A stretch of 64,000 nucleotides of DNA from Trichoplax sp. H2 (Eukaryota; Placozoa; Uniplacotomia; Trichoplacea): the NCBI GenBank assembly GCA_003344405.1, contig NOWV01000001.1:682001-746000 (forward strand), given 5' to 3'. The notes under the pieces are model-generated. The model had not been told where the DNA came from. It was given only the letters and a program-made list of their open reading frames with translations, and ran no database searches. Of this stretch, positions 1 to 11,350 are shown one piece after another; position 1 is the first letter of the stretch; every line of letters starts with the position of its first letter. The translations under genes and the position numbers were made by a program.

Positions 1-1158
1 AATAATATCGAAACGAGTGCTAGTCATGATAAATCGTCAAATTCTGTACCAGATATAAAACAACGCGCAGCGACTTCACCCCCCAAAATACGCAGAATTC
101 CTCAATATTTTGAGAAAGATGTGAGTATTCAATGATAGTGGTACAATGGATATTGTCGAATTTTAATCTGGTAGTAGTGTACTTTAATATATCTACAGGG
201 CAACTCTGTTATTGCAATATACGGCTCAAATTTAATTTCAGTACGACTTAAGATCTTGTACGAAAGATCATTATTTAGTAGATTGTTATATTACTTGATC
301 TGAAATTATTTTTGGTAGTTTCAAACTTATCTAAGGATGAAACTAAATCTTATGATATTGTTAAAAATAGGAAAAGAATCGATTGCAACTTTACAAAGAT
401 TCTGTCGAGTGGGACATGGTTTCAATGGTAAGACTTTTTACGTAGGCACATGCATTCTATATCGCTAAACGATATGCAGAATATGATACACTAATTAATT
501 GAAATGAACTAATAATAGCTACAAAGACTGATTGTAATGTAATTATTAATACCTAATATATATATACTATTTTAATTACTCTTCTAAATAGAATCAAAGA
601 ACTCAACAGTTACTCAATAAAATGCATTCAAAATATGAACGTGAAAAATATGTTAGAAATGTGCATGCTACTTGGCGAGGTAATTCTAACTACTTCACCG
701 AGTTCCATTTGCAATGACTTACCTTTATTATTATTTTCAATTTTTATACCTAAAGATAATACTTATCAAGTTGGCCCAAAGGTAGATATAAATCATAATT
801 TCTTAGTACTTTGGGAAGCGAAAAAATGATTTTATCAAATTTTAAAATCCTTCCTGACTTGATTAGAACGTTAATTTACTGCTGCTGTATGATAAGTTTC
901 TGTCATTACTTTTTTCTACTATAGTCCCAATATAGACGACATCGAGAGTCTGCAGAGAATTTAGCAACAGAAATATTAAACGACGTCAATAGTAGAATCA
1001 AACCTGTGCCAGAGCCAGTCTATGATGATAGGATTCCCACAGAAGTCCAAATAGAGCGTGGTCAGATAAAGCACAGACATGGTTACCAGCAATTATTCAG
1101 GCGAAGGGTAGATGAACATACTATTAGCATACGTATACTTGAGCAACGTGTGTTATAA
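1..1158 (+). CDS. 3' part of an unrecognised charged, probably coiled-coil protein
   Basis: Four candidate exons: 1-120 (cut by the window edge), 371-427, 592-679 and 925-1158, ending in TAA. The first ends cleanly at a GTGAGT donor and the second sits between a TAG acceptor and a GTAAG donor, both in phase 0. The third encodes a hydrophilic helix rich in Gln, Lys and Arg (NQRTQQLLNKMHSKYERE). The last encodes an Arg/Glu-rich stretch starting SQYRRHRESAENL and ending in EQRVL. Exon 592-679 ends in phase 1 while 925 starts in phase 0, so a short exon between 680 and 924 is probably missing from this model. The composition suggests a helical structural or ciliary protein, but I do not recognise the family and assign no function. 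The 5' part lies outside the window. Confidence 0.6.
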
Positions 1159-2507
1159 ATTTATTTCTTATGTATTCTTCTCTTTATTTTAGTCATTATC
1201 TTGTGAATATTTCATGTCATATACTTTTATCGATGTTAGATAAATAATAGCGCTTTATTCCACAAGTTATCAGCTAAAATCATAACGCCTACACGTGAAA
1301 ATGTTGTTAAAATTTTCTTACAAGACGTAAAAGGTTTCAAAGATTGCATATCGATTAAAGCGTAATTCTATCTATTGTTCGATCATATTCTGTGCCCATA
1401 TTTCACGTGTATAGCATATACGCGTATGTGTACATAACACATACATTTACCACATCTGATATATTCGTGTCGCATAGTCATGTTTGTAAATTACGCCTTG
1501 TATTTAAACTTGAAGTGATACAATCCGAGACATATCGTATTCATTATAATCTCTATTAATGAATTTATGATATGTAAATTGTACAATGGAGATCGACAAA
1601 TGGTTAATTTAATTTTGATTGTCATTTTTGATAGACTGAAATCTAAAGATGTCTATTTATACAGAACATAAGCAATTTTGAAACTGTTTGTGATACTAAC
1701 TTTTTGAATAAAATTAAAGATTCAGAAAGTAAAAACAGCATTCAAACGCATAAAATCAAAATTAATAGCTTTATTTTAATGACTTACATAAAATCAATCA
1801 CTAACGGTTAAAAATAATCTACAACTGTCATCAGATGTATATTTTCAAAAGTATACCAAATCTTGAGATTGATCCACTTGTAGTAATAAACAATGGATTA
1901 TAAATATAGCGACTATATAGGTAATTAAAGCAGGCTGTAAGTTGCAGCCCATTACAGCCGTTGCAATAGTAAAATTTATTATTTATGTTAAAAAATTTTT
2001 AGCTTTTGATACATTTTAGCATTGCAATTTAGATAATTCAATTATTTTTCTTTTTAGAAGAGCCAAAATAGATGCACTTCCATTCCGGTAAATAACACTG
2101 AAATTTCCAAACTTTCGTTTATGTCAATGATTAAGTACAAATTCATAAATTATTTCTTTTCACTCGAAAATGTTAGTAATTAAATAAGTACTTTGAAAAA
2201 ATTCATCAGCTATTACATGCGGCCAAAATACAATGTATACGATTGGAGACAGTAGGGATACTGATATTTTACATGCACAAGCACTAGCAGCATGAATTTG
2301 GGTGAGAAAATACAATTTCTTAGTATTGACTATTTGATAGAAGCATCATGGCGTGATAAATGAAGCTGATTCTTACGATTTCATCATGTAGGAGTGCTCC
2401 AATAGTATAGCCTAATTAGGTTTTACAGGCGGTTGTTACCAAGAGATTGGACTCGCAATTTAATCCAATCTATCTATATACATTTCAAAGAGGATGATAA
2501 AATGAAA
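1159..2507. other. Intergenic, AT-rich, between two gene 3' ends
   Basis: No coding exon that I can support. The two flanking genes converge here. An AATAAA-type signal on the minus strand near 1770-1775 could serve the HINT3-like gene, and a GAATAAA near 1705 on the plus strand could serve the first gene. Confidence 0.5.
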
Positions 2508-3359
2508 TTAATATAGCAATCTCCAAAAGGGTGCAATTACAGGTATTTTCATAGCTAGCTTTACCGGAGCAAACCATGGAGTTCTTGTTGCAGGAAAAAT
2601 CATTTTATGGAAGAAATTGATTTGATTAAAGGGAAAAATGACATGTAGATGTAGATGATTGACACTATTAAACGGAGGCCAATGAAATCCTATCCTATAA
2701 AATACAGTATAGACGTATAGGTTCGACTTAAATATAGTCTTATTGTTAGTCCAAGCCCTATTAAATGGTAAGACGGAAGTAGATCTACTTTGCACGAGAC
2801 GTTATCTATGATAAATAATAATTACTACTAATATAAAAAGTTCACTAACCTACAATCTGACACTTTCCCCTCATGCTTTGCAATCGTTTCTTTGCCAATC
2901 TTCTCCATATGTTCCACTATTACAAGCAGATAATTTCAATTTTATGAATTGTGATTACAATCAGTTTAAACCAGGCGGACAGGCATTGGATAATACAGTA
3001 ATATCAATTTGGTGAGATCAACTTACAAAGAGGAAGATGTTCTAACTTTAGTTGTGCGGCATTTCGAATGTGCTCTTTAGAAATTACCAGGAAATGAAAT
3101 TGAGAGACAGGTTTGATATCTTTAAAGACGGAAACTTTATCATCCTATTCTCAGATACAGAACAATTACTTGTAAACAATGGAAGGTTTGCATAAGCACA
3201 AGTAAATTGTACTATAGTATTTTTCAAAAGATTACATCATTCCGAAAAATTTATAATCTTAAAACTACTGTACTGTATACTGACTTCGTAGAGAACTGTT
3301 GTTTTTGGATCCTCTTTTGCAGCAATTTTGCAGAAAATACAACGTTTTTGTGGATCCAT
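2508..3359 (-). CDS. HINT3: Histidine triad nucleotide-binding protein 3-like (HINT3)
   Basis: Histidine-triad hydrolase that cleaves nucleoside phosphoramidates and acyl-adenylates. Exons in transcript order: 3359-3285, 3144-3027, 2916-2850, 2694-2508; 447 bases, 148 residues, all phases continuous. Exon 1 carries the HIT N-terminal motif CIFCKIAAKEDP. Exon 2 carries VFKDIKPVSQFHFLVISKEH, as in HINT3. Exon 4 holds GFHWPPFNSVNHLHLHVI, with the catalytic HxHxH triad (HLHLH) and the HINT3-type PPF preceding it. The start is the only ATG before the CxxC-like motif. The C-terminal 20 or so residues are uncertain: a GTAAAG donor follows the PWFAP codons near 2565, and splicing there would change the tail, although the read-through frame is open to TAA. 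Human HINT3 is about 180 residues, so this copy is short at both ends. Confidence 0.9.
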
Positions 3360-5098
3360 TTAGTACCAAAAAGCAGTATTATATATGTGTATGACAGTAA
3401 GGGGCAGGTAGTTAAACAACAGGTGCCCTGCAGACTCCACACCATTCAATGTATCCCAATCGCTTGAAAAACAGAATACATAAGTCCATTTCGTGTTAGC
3501 ATTACTATACTCGTATATAATAGATATAGTGATCATTTTTTTGTTTATTACATTTTGATATTGTATAACATAAAGTATACGTTGTTCAATTTGTAGTCAT
3601 ACTGCGTTGTGTATGGTATTTACTGTAAACAGTTTAGTTACCGGCGATTGTGCTATTAGAAGTACAGTATAATACAGCACGTAGCAGGAAGTAAAAGCGA
3701 TGCTGTACTAGTACACTACTTAGCACTTATTATAACTGTAGTTCAGGACTCGTTTAACATCATCGGGTCTATAATAACAGAGCTTAATTTTTATCTGAAG
3801 CGAAGTATCCACGTTTTTTAAAATGGACGAAGAGGGGAATTGTCCAAGTACCGTATTGTATGTAAGTTATCGAAATTGATGACGCTCCAGAAAGGTATAA
3901 GACTAAATTATTGCACATCAATAACATAACTAAGTTCCGATATCTGTATTCTTGTATGATTTACAACTGTAAATACCACACTTCTACTGCAATATGAACT
4001 ACTGTAGAATCGTATTTTGATCCATTCCATAATAAAGCAACTTTTGTAAATCTTTTCAATAATTCTTTCTGCGCAGTTTACCTTGACAAATTTTTTTTAA
4101 CATTGTAATTTACACTTTACCATTACTACTATCATGGCAGCTCATTCAAGCGCAAGATGAGCTGGTTATTACTAAAACAACAAGCTGGTTCGTTTTAATT
4201 TCAGGAGCCAAAGTAGGCCACCATGCAATTAATACAGTGATTGATAATGTTATGTCAGCTGTTGATGGATTGACTGTAAATAATATCTTCCTTGCTATCA
4301 GTACCGTACTGGCACTGTAGAGGGCTGACATTATTACCCATAGTAGTTAGAATCCACCCTTGAAATCGGTGACATTTTTACCTGCGTATTCGTGAAGTTG
4401 AGCTTGTGCTTGAAGGTGCAAGGATTTGAATTTTAGATAAATCACTAATGTCCCCAACTCTGAGATTAAACCAAGTAAGCAAGATCAGCTAGGATCAACA
4501 ACTTGATCAATAATTGTCATGGCTTGCTTAAATTAATTAATTGTTGACTTCATAGAGTACAATACATATTACTGTAGACTACAGTCCACCAACGTACTGT
4601 ACACTGTGCCACCATTGTATAGTACTGTACAGTACAACTCGTGTGAGTGTGATCCATAGTGTGACCCGTAGAGACATCGTACATCACGATGGTGTGAGTG
4701 TGTGTGACTCACCCGCAGAAGATACTGTACATGTCAAATTCTAGGGGCTTTTTCTTGGGGACCTACAGTACAGTACTGTAGCTTATACACTGTACACACT
4801 ACGGTGCCGAACCGCTGAAGTTTAGCTGTACTGTACTGTATGACCTGGCGTTGACTACTGTATTTGCACATGTGTCAAAATAAAGTTTTAACCTCGCCGT
4901 CAGTCTACAGTACTGTACTGTCCACGACACTTCAAGTGTACACTGTACCGTACCGTACCGTACTTGGAAGACCGCGGACCATGGTATAAAAAAGGCCCAA
5001 AGTGGAGTGGAAAGTGGACACAAGTTTGCCAAAGCAATCGATTCAATTCGAGGAAACTTTAGCCATTGAATTTATCTCAGCTTGTGGTAGCATTAACT
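3360..5098. other. Divergent intergenic region with one doubtful exon and a GTAC-palindrome cluster
   Basis: Shared 5' region of the HINT3-like (-) and TFIIS (+) genes. It contains TACTGTAC-type repeats from about 4560 to 4990 (separate entry). A stretch at about 4203-4318 after a TTTCAG acceptor stays open to TAG (GAKVGHHAINTVIDNVMSAV), and an ATG at 3823 opens a 13-codon frame ending at a GTAAG donor. They may be remnants or exons of an unknown small gene; I could not join them. Confidence 0.4.
4560..4990. repeat. Cluster of TACTGTAC/GTACAGTA palindromic motifs
   Basis: Many overlapping copies of CTACAGTACTGTA, TACAGTACAGTACTG and CGTACCGTACCGTAC type words. The cluster ends about 110 bases before the TFIIS start codon. 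The same motif family recurs near other gene 5' ends in the window. Confidence 0.75.
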
Positions 5099-7864
5099 AT
5101 GGGTGTTGAATACGAAGTAACGAGGATTAAAAAACAATTGGATAAGGCATTAAATCGTGAAATTGTGGTCAGTATTAGTTGCACATGAGAGTATGATTGA
5201 TACGAATTTAGACTAGTTTAGTCAATTTGTAGCCATTATTGTCTTGCATAGCTGCAAGGAAAGCATTCATTGTCAACTCAACTTTGAATCTCCATTCAAT
5301 GCCAGGATAATGAATTTATATTGGCTTTACTAACTAACCTGAAGGATTTAAAGATGACGTTAGAAATTTTACAGGTACAGTAATTCGATAATTTAGTAGA
5401 GTGCCTTTCGTTGATTTAGAATTGGCAGTACTGTAGCTTGAAACTGGTCATGTTCACCTTTGGTATACTTGTATGTTCCAATGCTGGTAGAAAACACGTG
5501 TGGGCTACCATGTTAACAACGTACGCAAGAAAGCTGATAAAGAAGTGGTTATCAATCTTGCAAAATCACTCATTAAAGATTGGAAGAGATTATTACCAGG
5601 TAGAACAGAAATTTTATTCGATTGGATAGGGTATATCCACATTACCATAGAAATATTAGATAAGGAAACGCATTTGCTGAAACAATGTTTACATGTTAAT
5701 TTTCCATAATCGAATAATTTATTTTATTGTATTGACTATAAATTGGCCATGTCAAGACTCGAAAAAGAATGAAGCAAAAGATAAAACCGATAGCCGCCAA
5801 ATGGATAAGGATAGTCAGGATCTTATCCAACAGTCGGAAATAAATCCTAGTCTAATGGTAGAAGAAAAAGACAACACGACCGTTCATCAAAGTCACAACA
5901 ATGATAAGGATATGCAAGTTTTAAGTTCTGGCAATCCAACTAGAGACCTTAGTCGAAAACTTCTTATCGGTGCCCTTAGTCGCGACGGCTTGAATAAAGG
6001 TGATTAAAAGACAAAAGCGGGTAGACGAAGGGATGATAATTACATTCGTAGATTGCTATGCTTAGGGCAACAGTGCTTGATTTTAAAATACATAAATAAT
6101 ACGGTAGCCCTTTGAAGGATACTGCTCGACATGCAACCCTGTCAAGCAAAATTTTTTCTTACTTTATGTGACAGGTTACATTGATTCATTATAACACAAA
6201 ATGTTTATGAAAATTTATATTTTTATTTCTCTTTAAGTACACAGCACCTATCCTAGTGTAGTCAGGAAAACTAACTAGTCCAACATTGCAAACAAATGAT
6301 TAGCATCTAACAAATCGTATCTGTGCAGTGATAGCACCAACTTAACGACTATAATTAACTATAGAATTAAACTGAGTTCCTGCGACCTGGGATTTCAGTA
6401 TCTATGCAGTCTTGAAATTTACCCTTACTAACTAATAATATGGAAATACTCTTTGCAGATAGCTACCATAAATTACAAACTATTCTTATCCAGTTCTAAA
6501 ACTGTAGATTACAGACGTGATATTTTGTATTTAAGCATAAAAGTAGTTAATATAATTTACGCAAGGATTGTTAAAATAGATAAAAAGTTCTAAACGTAAA
6601 ATTAGCAACTCATTTCAACCTGAGTGCACTGCTGTAATTAATTAACCGTTAGTAGTATTAATTTTAGTCCATTGCTACTGTTAGTTCATCATTCATGTTT
6701 GAATTACGCCAATACTATACGTGAATACCAGGTATCGTAAGTGTTGTTACAATAATGCCGCAATAGTGCATGAACAGAGTTTGAATTAGCTACATTCCAT
6801 AATATAATGGAATTGACTTGAAAGTACACACCTGTTTGACTTGCATGGCATAGCAAACATCTATCTCTCATTCGGTTAATAGTATTTCGTTTTACAGTAA
6901 ATGATGAGTTTCTAACGAATTTACCTTTACAGATTCGGTGGATATTCCTGCGTTGGCCGCTGCTATTGAGGATTGTATCTTTTGATTGACAAATATTAGA
7001 CACTAGCATAGGTGTATATATATACAATCAGTAGTATTAATTTCCATCATTTTAACGGAAGATTGTAATACAGACTACTGCCTTAACGAAATTCGATCTA
7101 GCCATTTTCAAAGAGTTAAAAGGTCCAAATATGAAATATAAAAATCGTGTTCGCAGTCGAATTTCAAACTTAAAAGACTCGAAGAATCCAAATTTGTGTC
7201 AGAGAGTCTTATCTGGTATTATCACGCCAGAACAGATTGCTAAAATGACCGCTGAGGTGATTTTGATTCGAAACTTATTTTATTGCTCGTTTTACGAGAT
7301 ACTGATTACATACTCTTGTTTCAACGGGAAAACTGCTTAATAACGATAGGAAATGGCATCTGATGAAATGAAGAAACTCCGACAAGGGTATGCCAAAGAA
7401 GGTATTCGAGATGCCCAGATGGCTGTCACTCAAGGCACAAAAACGGATTTACTAACTTGTGGCAAATGTCATAAAAAGAATTGCTCTTATAACCAGGTAA
7501 TTCAGCCAAACTTTTAAATTTTATAATACTTAATGTATGTAGTAGATTAATAACTTTGCGTTATGCTACTAATTTATGACAATCAAACTTTAAGAATAAT
7601 TTGTTTATTTTATCTAACCAGATGCAAACAAGAAGTGCTGATGAACCAATGACAACCTTTGTCTTTTGTCATGAGTGTGGACACCGTTGGAAGGTAAGAA
7701 ATACAACAGTAATTTCAATCAATATTGATCTCCTTATGAGTTTTGAACAGTAAGGCTAATGTTGCAACATAACGCCTTTTTATATACTATAATGAATTTA
7801 ATTGCTGTTAATATCAATTAATTATTTTTATTAAATCTCGTATATGTTTCATCAGTTTTGTTAA
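5099..7864 (+). CDS. TCEA: Transcription elongation factor TFIIS (TCEA)
   Basis: Binds stalled RNA polymerase II and stimulates transcript cleavage. Exons: 5099-5167, 5306-5374, 5491-5599, 5757-5999, 6933-6974, 7102-7256, 7350-7496, 7622-7693, 7856-7864; 915 bases, 304 residues (human TCEA1 is 301), all phases continuous. Residues 1-85 form the N-terminal LW/TFIIS-N domain ([42 protein letters not shown]). A charged linker follows. Domain II contains [16 protein letters not shown] and [20 protein letters not shown]. The C-terminal zinc ribbon has CGKCHKKNC and FCHECG cysteine pairs and the catalytic acidic loop [10 protein letters not shown] with its Asp-Glu. The last coding exon is only nine bases (Phe-Cys-stop), giving the invariant WKFC end. 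A long 933-base intron splits linker from domain II. Confidence 0.97.
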
Positions 7865-8465
7865 GGTAGGCTGGAACCTCTGCCGTAAATCAACCCAGTG
7901 GAATCAGCAGTCTAGACCCATAGTGTGTCCAGTAATAACTTGAATACATGGTATTGGTTACTCTTCAGTTGTTGGTCAGTTCTTACATGTCTTTATTTGG
8001 GATAGTGACTTAACTGAGCTATATCATACTATTATTAACATTCGTATTAAGTTATCAGCATTGTTATGAATACGATTTTTGTATATAAGTCAGACTTTAC
8101 TGCTAATGGTTATTATAGTGTACAAAAGCTGAATAAATAAAATATATTAATGACTAAAAGATTTTCATATGCTGGATTTTATTATTATTGCTTTGTTCGC
8201 TAAGATTTTATATAGTTCAAATAGTGTACACTGTACACAAAAAGAAAGCAATATACGGCTGACTTAATATAAGCACTTCATGATCTGATGTGACTAGTTA
8301 TTATTATGGAACATATTTATGTGAAGATAATAAGTGCCCCATTAAGCGTGAAGTACTTAGAGCATGTCGATAATTACCAGTGCAAGCTGTTATTAGGTCA
8401 GTTGTAGAAACTGTCTAAACTTTCTACTTGCCCGGAGTACTTTACCCACAATAGGCAAGGATTAT
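7865..8465. other. Convergent 3' intergenic region
   Basis: Lies between the stop codons of TFIIS (+) and EIPR1 (-). AATAAA at 8132-8137 is a plausible TFIIS polyadenylation signal. One short palindrome (GTGTACACTGTACAC) lies near 8225. No coding exon seen. Confidence 0.6.
8132..8137 (+). terminator. Candidate polyadenylation signal for TFIIS
   Basis: AATAAA hexamer about 270 bases after the TFIIS stop, followed by another AATAAA-like overlap. Position is plausible, but no transcript evidence is available. Confidence 0.45.
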
Positions 8466-11072
8466 TTAGAGTAAGATTTTAAATTTTTCCGTGCGAGGTA
8501 CCCTGTTAATAACTAATCTTCCATCATAAGATAAAGAGGCAAATACCCAAGGATCTGAACATGACCAACATGACGCATATACACTATCTTCGTGTTCCTC
8601 ATATGTTGCAATAATTCCATCTTTCGGTGGTTCTTCCTCCCTTTAGAATATTAAAAGCACAATTTATCAACTGTAGAATCACTAAGCAACTTACAGAAAG
8701 ATAAAGAGATAATTTTACTAACAATACTGGCTTAACGTACTTATTTGAAGTTGATTCTTCGTCATCAATATCTTCGTACTGACCGAATGGCTCCGACGAT
8801 AAAGATATTATGTTAAATAACATTACACGACTATCACTGCTTGACGATAGAACTAGTTGATCGTGGAAATGGTTGTAGGAGACCGACCAAACCCTGTATG
8901 ATAAATTTCGTATTTGACAATGGAAAGATGCAGTATTCTATATCAACTGCTGATTAATCGTAAATTCAATCACATGTAAGAGTAAATAATGTACAATACT
9001 ATATGTTACTCACCAATGAGAATGATTGGTTAGTTTAAGTAGAGGTTCCGTACTATTTCTGACATCCCAAAACTTAACTTGGCAATCATCTCCACATGAT
9101 ACTACATAGTAAGGTTTGTTGGGATTAAAATCTAGGTCCCGCACAAGTATTCCATGAGCATTTTCAATAGTATATGCTGGCCTAGATTTGGAATTATCAC
9201 AATAAATATATTAATAAGATGAGTGAAACCGTAAATTATTGGAAAACATAAGGGCATTCCAATGTAGTAATAGCAGTAAAATATGAATACATAAATTGTT
9301 AAGGCCAGTGCTGTATTACTTCATTGCTCTAAGATCCCAGGCCTTTATATTGGTATCGTAGGCACCAGCAACTTGAGTGCCGTTGTGGTGAGGATTCCAG
9401 GCAGCTGACGAAAAGCTTAAGTGACTCTTTTCACCTAAATCTATAACGTTTAAAACCTATCCAAACGGAATCATGAAGTAACAGGATTGTCAAAAACTAT
9501 TGATTATAATTAGAGCCCCTATTAAATTTCGTCGTTTATACATCGAATCTGACCTTGGCAGAAGCGCTGGTGGCTACTTGAAAATCCCATATTTGTAAGT
9601 GCTGATCATGTACGCTCATGAGAGTAGATTTATCTTCGTTAGGATGCCACAAAACACTATCAAGAGATCGCAATAGAGGAGTAATGGACGTAATAAGAAA
9701 GCATTTATAATGCATAATTATACTCTAGTCTCTACAGTAAATTTCGAAAACCTTTTTTCGATTTTACAACGAGACCTAGTTACGATGTATATGTGCATAA
9801 TTAAATGTCGCTATCATTAATGTAAATACAGTATTGGAATTTACCTTTTCATATTTTCAATATCACTACTTAGGTGAAATTTAGGAACGAGAGGTGGAAA
9901 ACTCATACCGGCAGTACTATGACGGGTATTGGTAGGACCTCCTAAATCTGAATCCATCGAATATTGAGCAGTGTGGCTAGATGGAGTTTGGGGTTGTACA
10001 GGTGACGTCGGTACTTCATCATCAGTTGGTATTTTCCATGCCGTAGCATGCCTATTAGTTTTGCTACCATTAACTGTCAGACAAAGCAATAAAGAAATAT
10101 TTTATTACACATAGAAATGTTTTAGTCCCAATGATTTCTAAACGTCTTTGATAGCAGCATTATTCAGTAAATATTTCTAAGAGAACTCACGTCTGTCATA
10201 ACAAGTTAGTAAAATTTCTTTATCTAGAGGGCAAGAGCTAATATGCCTAAGCAAACGTAATAACACGTTATAAGAGACTCTGGAATTCACAAAGCTTAGG
10301 TTAATTAATATCACGGTATATTATCCTTTAGTACGCTGCAATTTTGTACTTGCGTCGATGTAAGCATTTGCAAATTGTCACTGCATGATGCTTGGGGTAT
10401 AATAGTTTTATGCTTTCAATTTATAAATACTGTAATGCTGTATTATACGTTTGGATACGAGTATATGTATGTTTAATCTTACCATACTTCCCCAATCGGA
10501 TGAAGATAGACATTACTATTTATAACGTTATTTTCCTCATCGAATTCTATTAAATGGACCTTTCACAAATATTAAAATAAAAAAATGATTAACGATAAGT
10601 AATCAAAACGTATCCAATAAACTTTTACATCTTTTAACTACAGGGTGGACTGCATTATATTACAGTATATCCTTTCTTGTCTTTAAAGTCAGGAATTCAT
10701 AAACGATATGGCAATAGCAATTACCTGATTATCATTTTTAAACGATTGTGTTCCTACTAGAAATTGAATATGATCAATATCACCTACTACAGCACACAAG
10801 GCCCGCGCCTGTAAATAAAACAACAAGAACGTTAACATATTCACCTTGATATTCAAATTATTTACAGTAACATGACCATTTGCATCTTCTCCATACGAGT
10901 ATACCACGTATTTATTTTATTTATCTATAAAGCTGTACTGACTATTTAATATAGTTCAACAGTGAAGAGATGAACATGCCAACATAGATCAATATTTAGT
11001 CTTTAAAACGTTAAAGTGCTGCTATCATACCTGAAATTCTAAGCCATAAATTACTGCGGAATCGTCGTCCAT
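8466..11072 (-). CDS. EIPR1: EARP-interacting WD-repeat protein EIPR1 (TSSC1)
   Basis: WD40 propeller protein that in animals binds the EARP and GARP tethering complexes and supports endosome recycling and dense-core vesicle traffic. Exons in transcript order: 11072-11031, 10808-10725, 10559-10483, 10246-10191, 10073-9845, 9656-9554, 9456-9320, 9181-9014, 8893-8741, 8640-8466; 1224 bases, 407 residues (human 387), all phases continuous. Diagnostic blocks: [14 protein letters not shown] at the start, [96 protein letters not shown] near the end. Repeated WD or WN dipeptides mark the blades. A Ser/Thr/Pro-rich insert (about residues 105-165, exon 10073-9845) is less conserved. A GTAC-palindrome cluster begins just upstream of the start codon. 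Confidence 0.96.
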
Positions 11073-11079
11073 ATTGGTC

Positions 11080-11350
11080 TATACTGTACCGTACACTATA
11101 TAGTATACACTCACTATACTGTACAGTACAATAATGATGTACGTGAAGTAGCATTCTCTTTAACGCATGCGTAAAGATTGACATTTCGCCAGCCGACAAC
11201 ACTATGTGCATAAAGGGCAAGGACACGTCCGGTGTCGTACAGTCTGTACCGAGTGTGCAATACTCTTACTGTAGTCTACCATAGAACAGTACTGTACTGT
11301 AGTGTACTGTATGTGTCACACAAGTCACACTAACTTTGAGATACTGTATA
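11080..11350. repeat. GTAC-palindrome cluster upstream of EIPR1
   Basis: Dense copies of TACTGTACCGTACAC, ACTATACTGTACAGTAC and ACAGTACTGTACTGTAG, starting eight bases upstream of the EIPR1 start codon on the opposite strand. Confidence 0.7.

Noticed and set aside
3207-3467. 86-codon plus-strand frame and 64-codon minus-strand frame
   Set aside because: They overlap HINT3 exon 1 in the wrong frame; the correct frame encodes CIFCKIAAKEDP.
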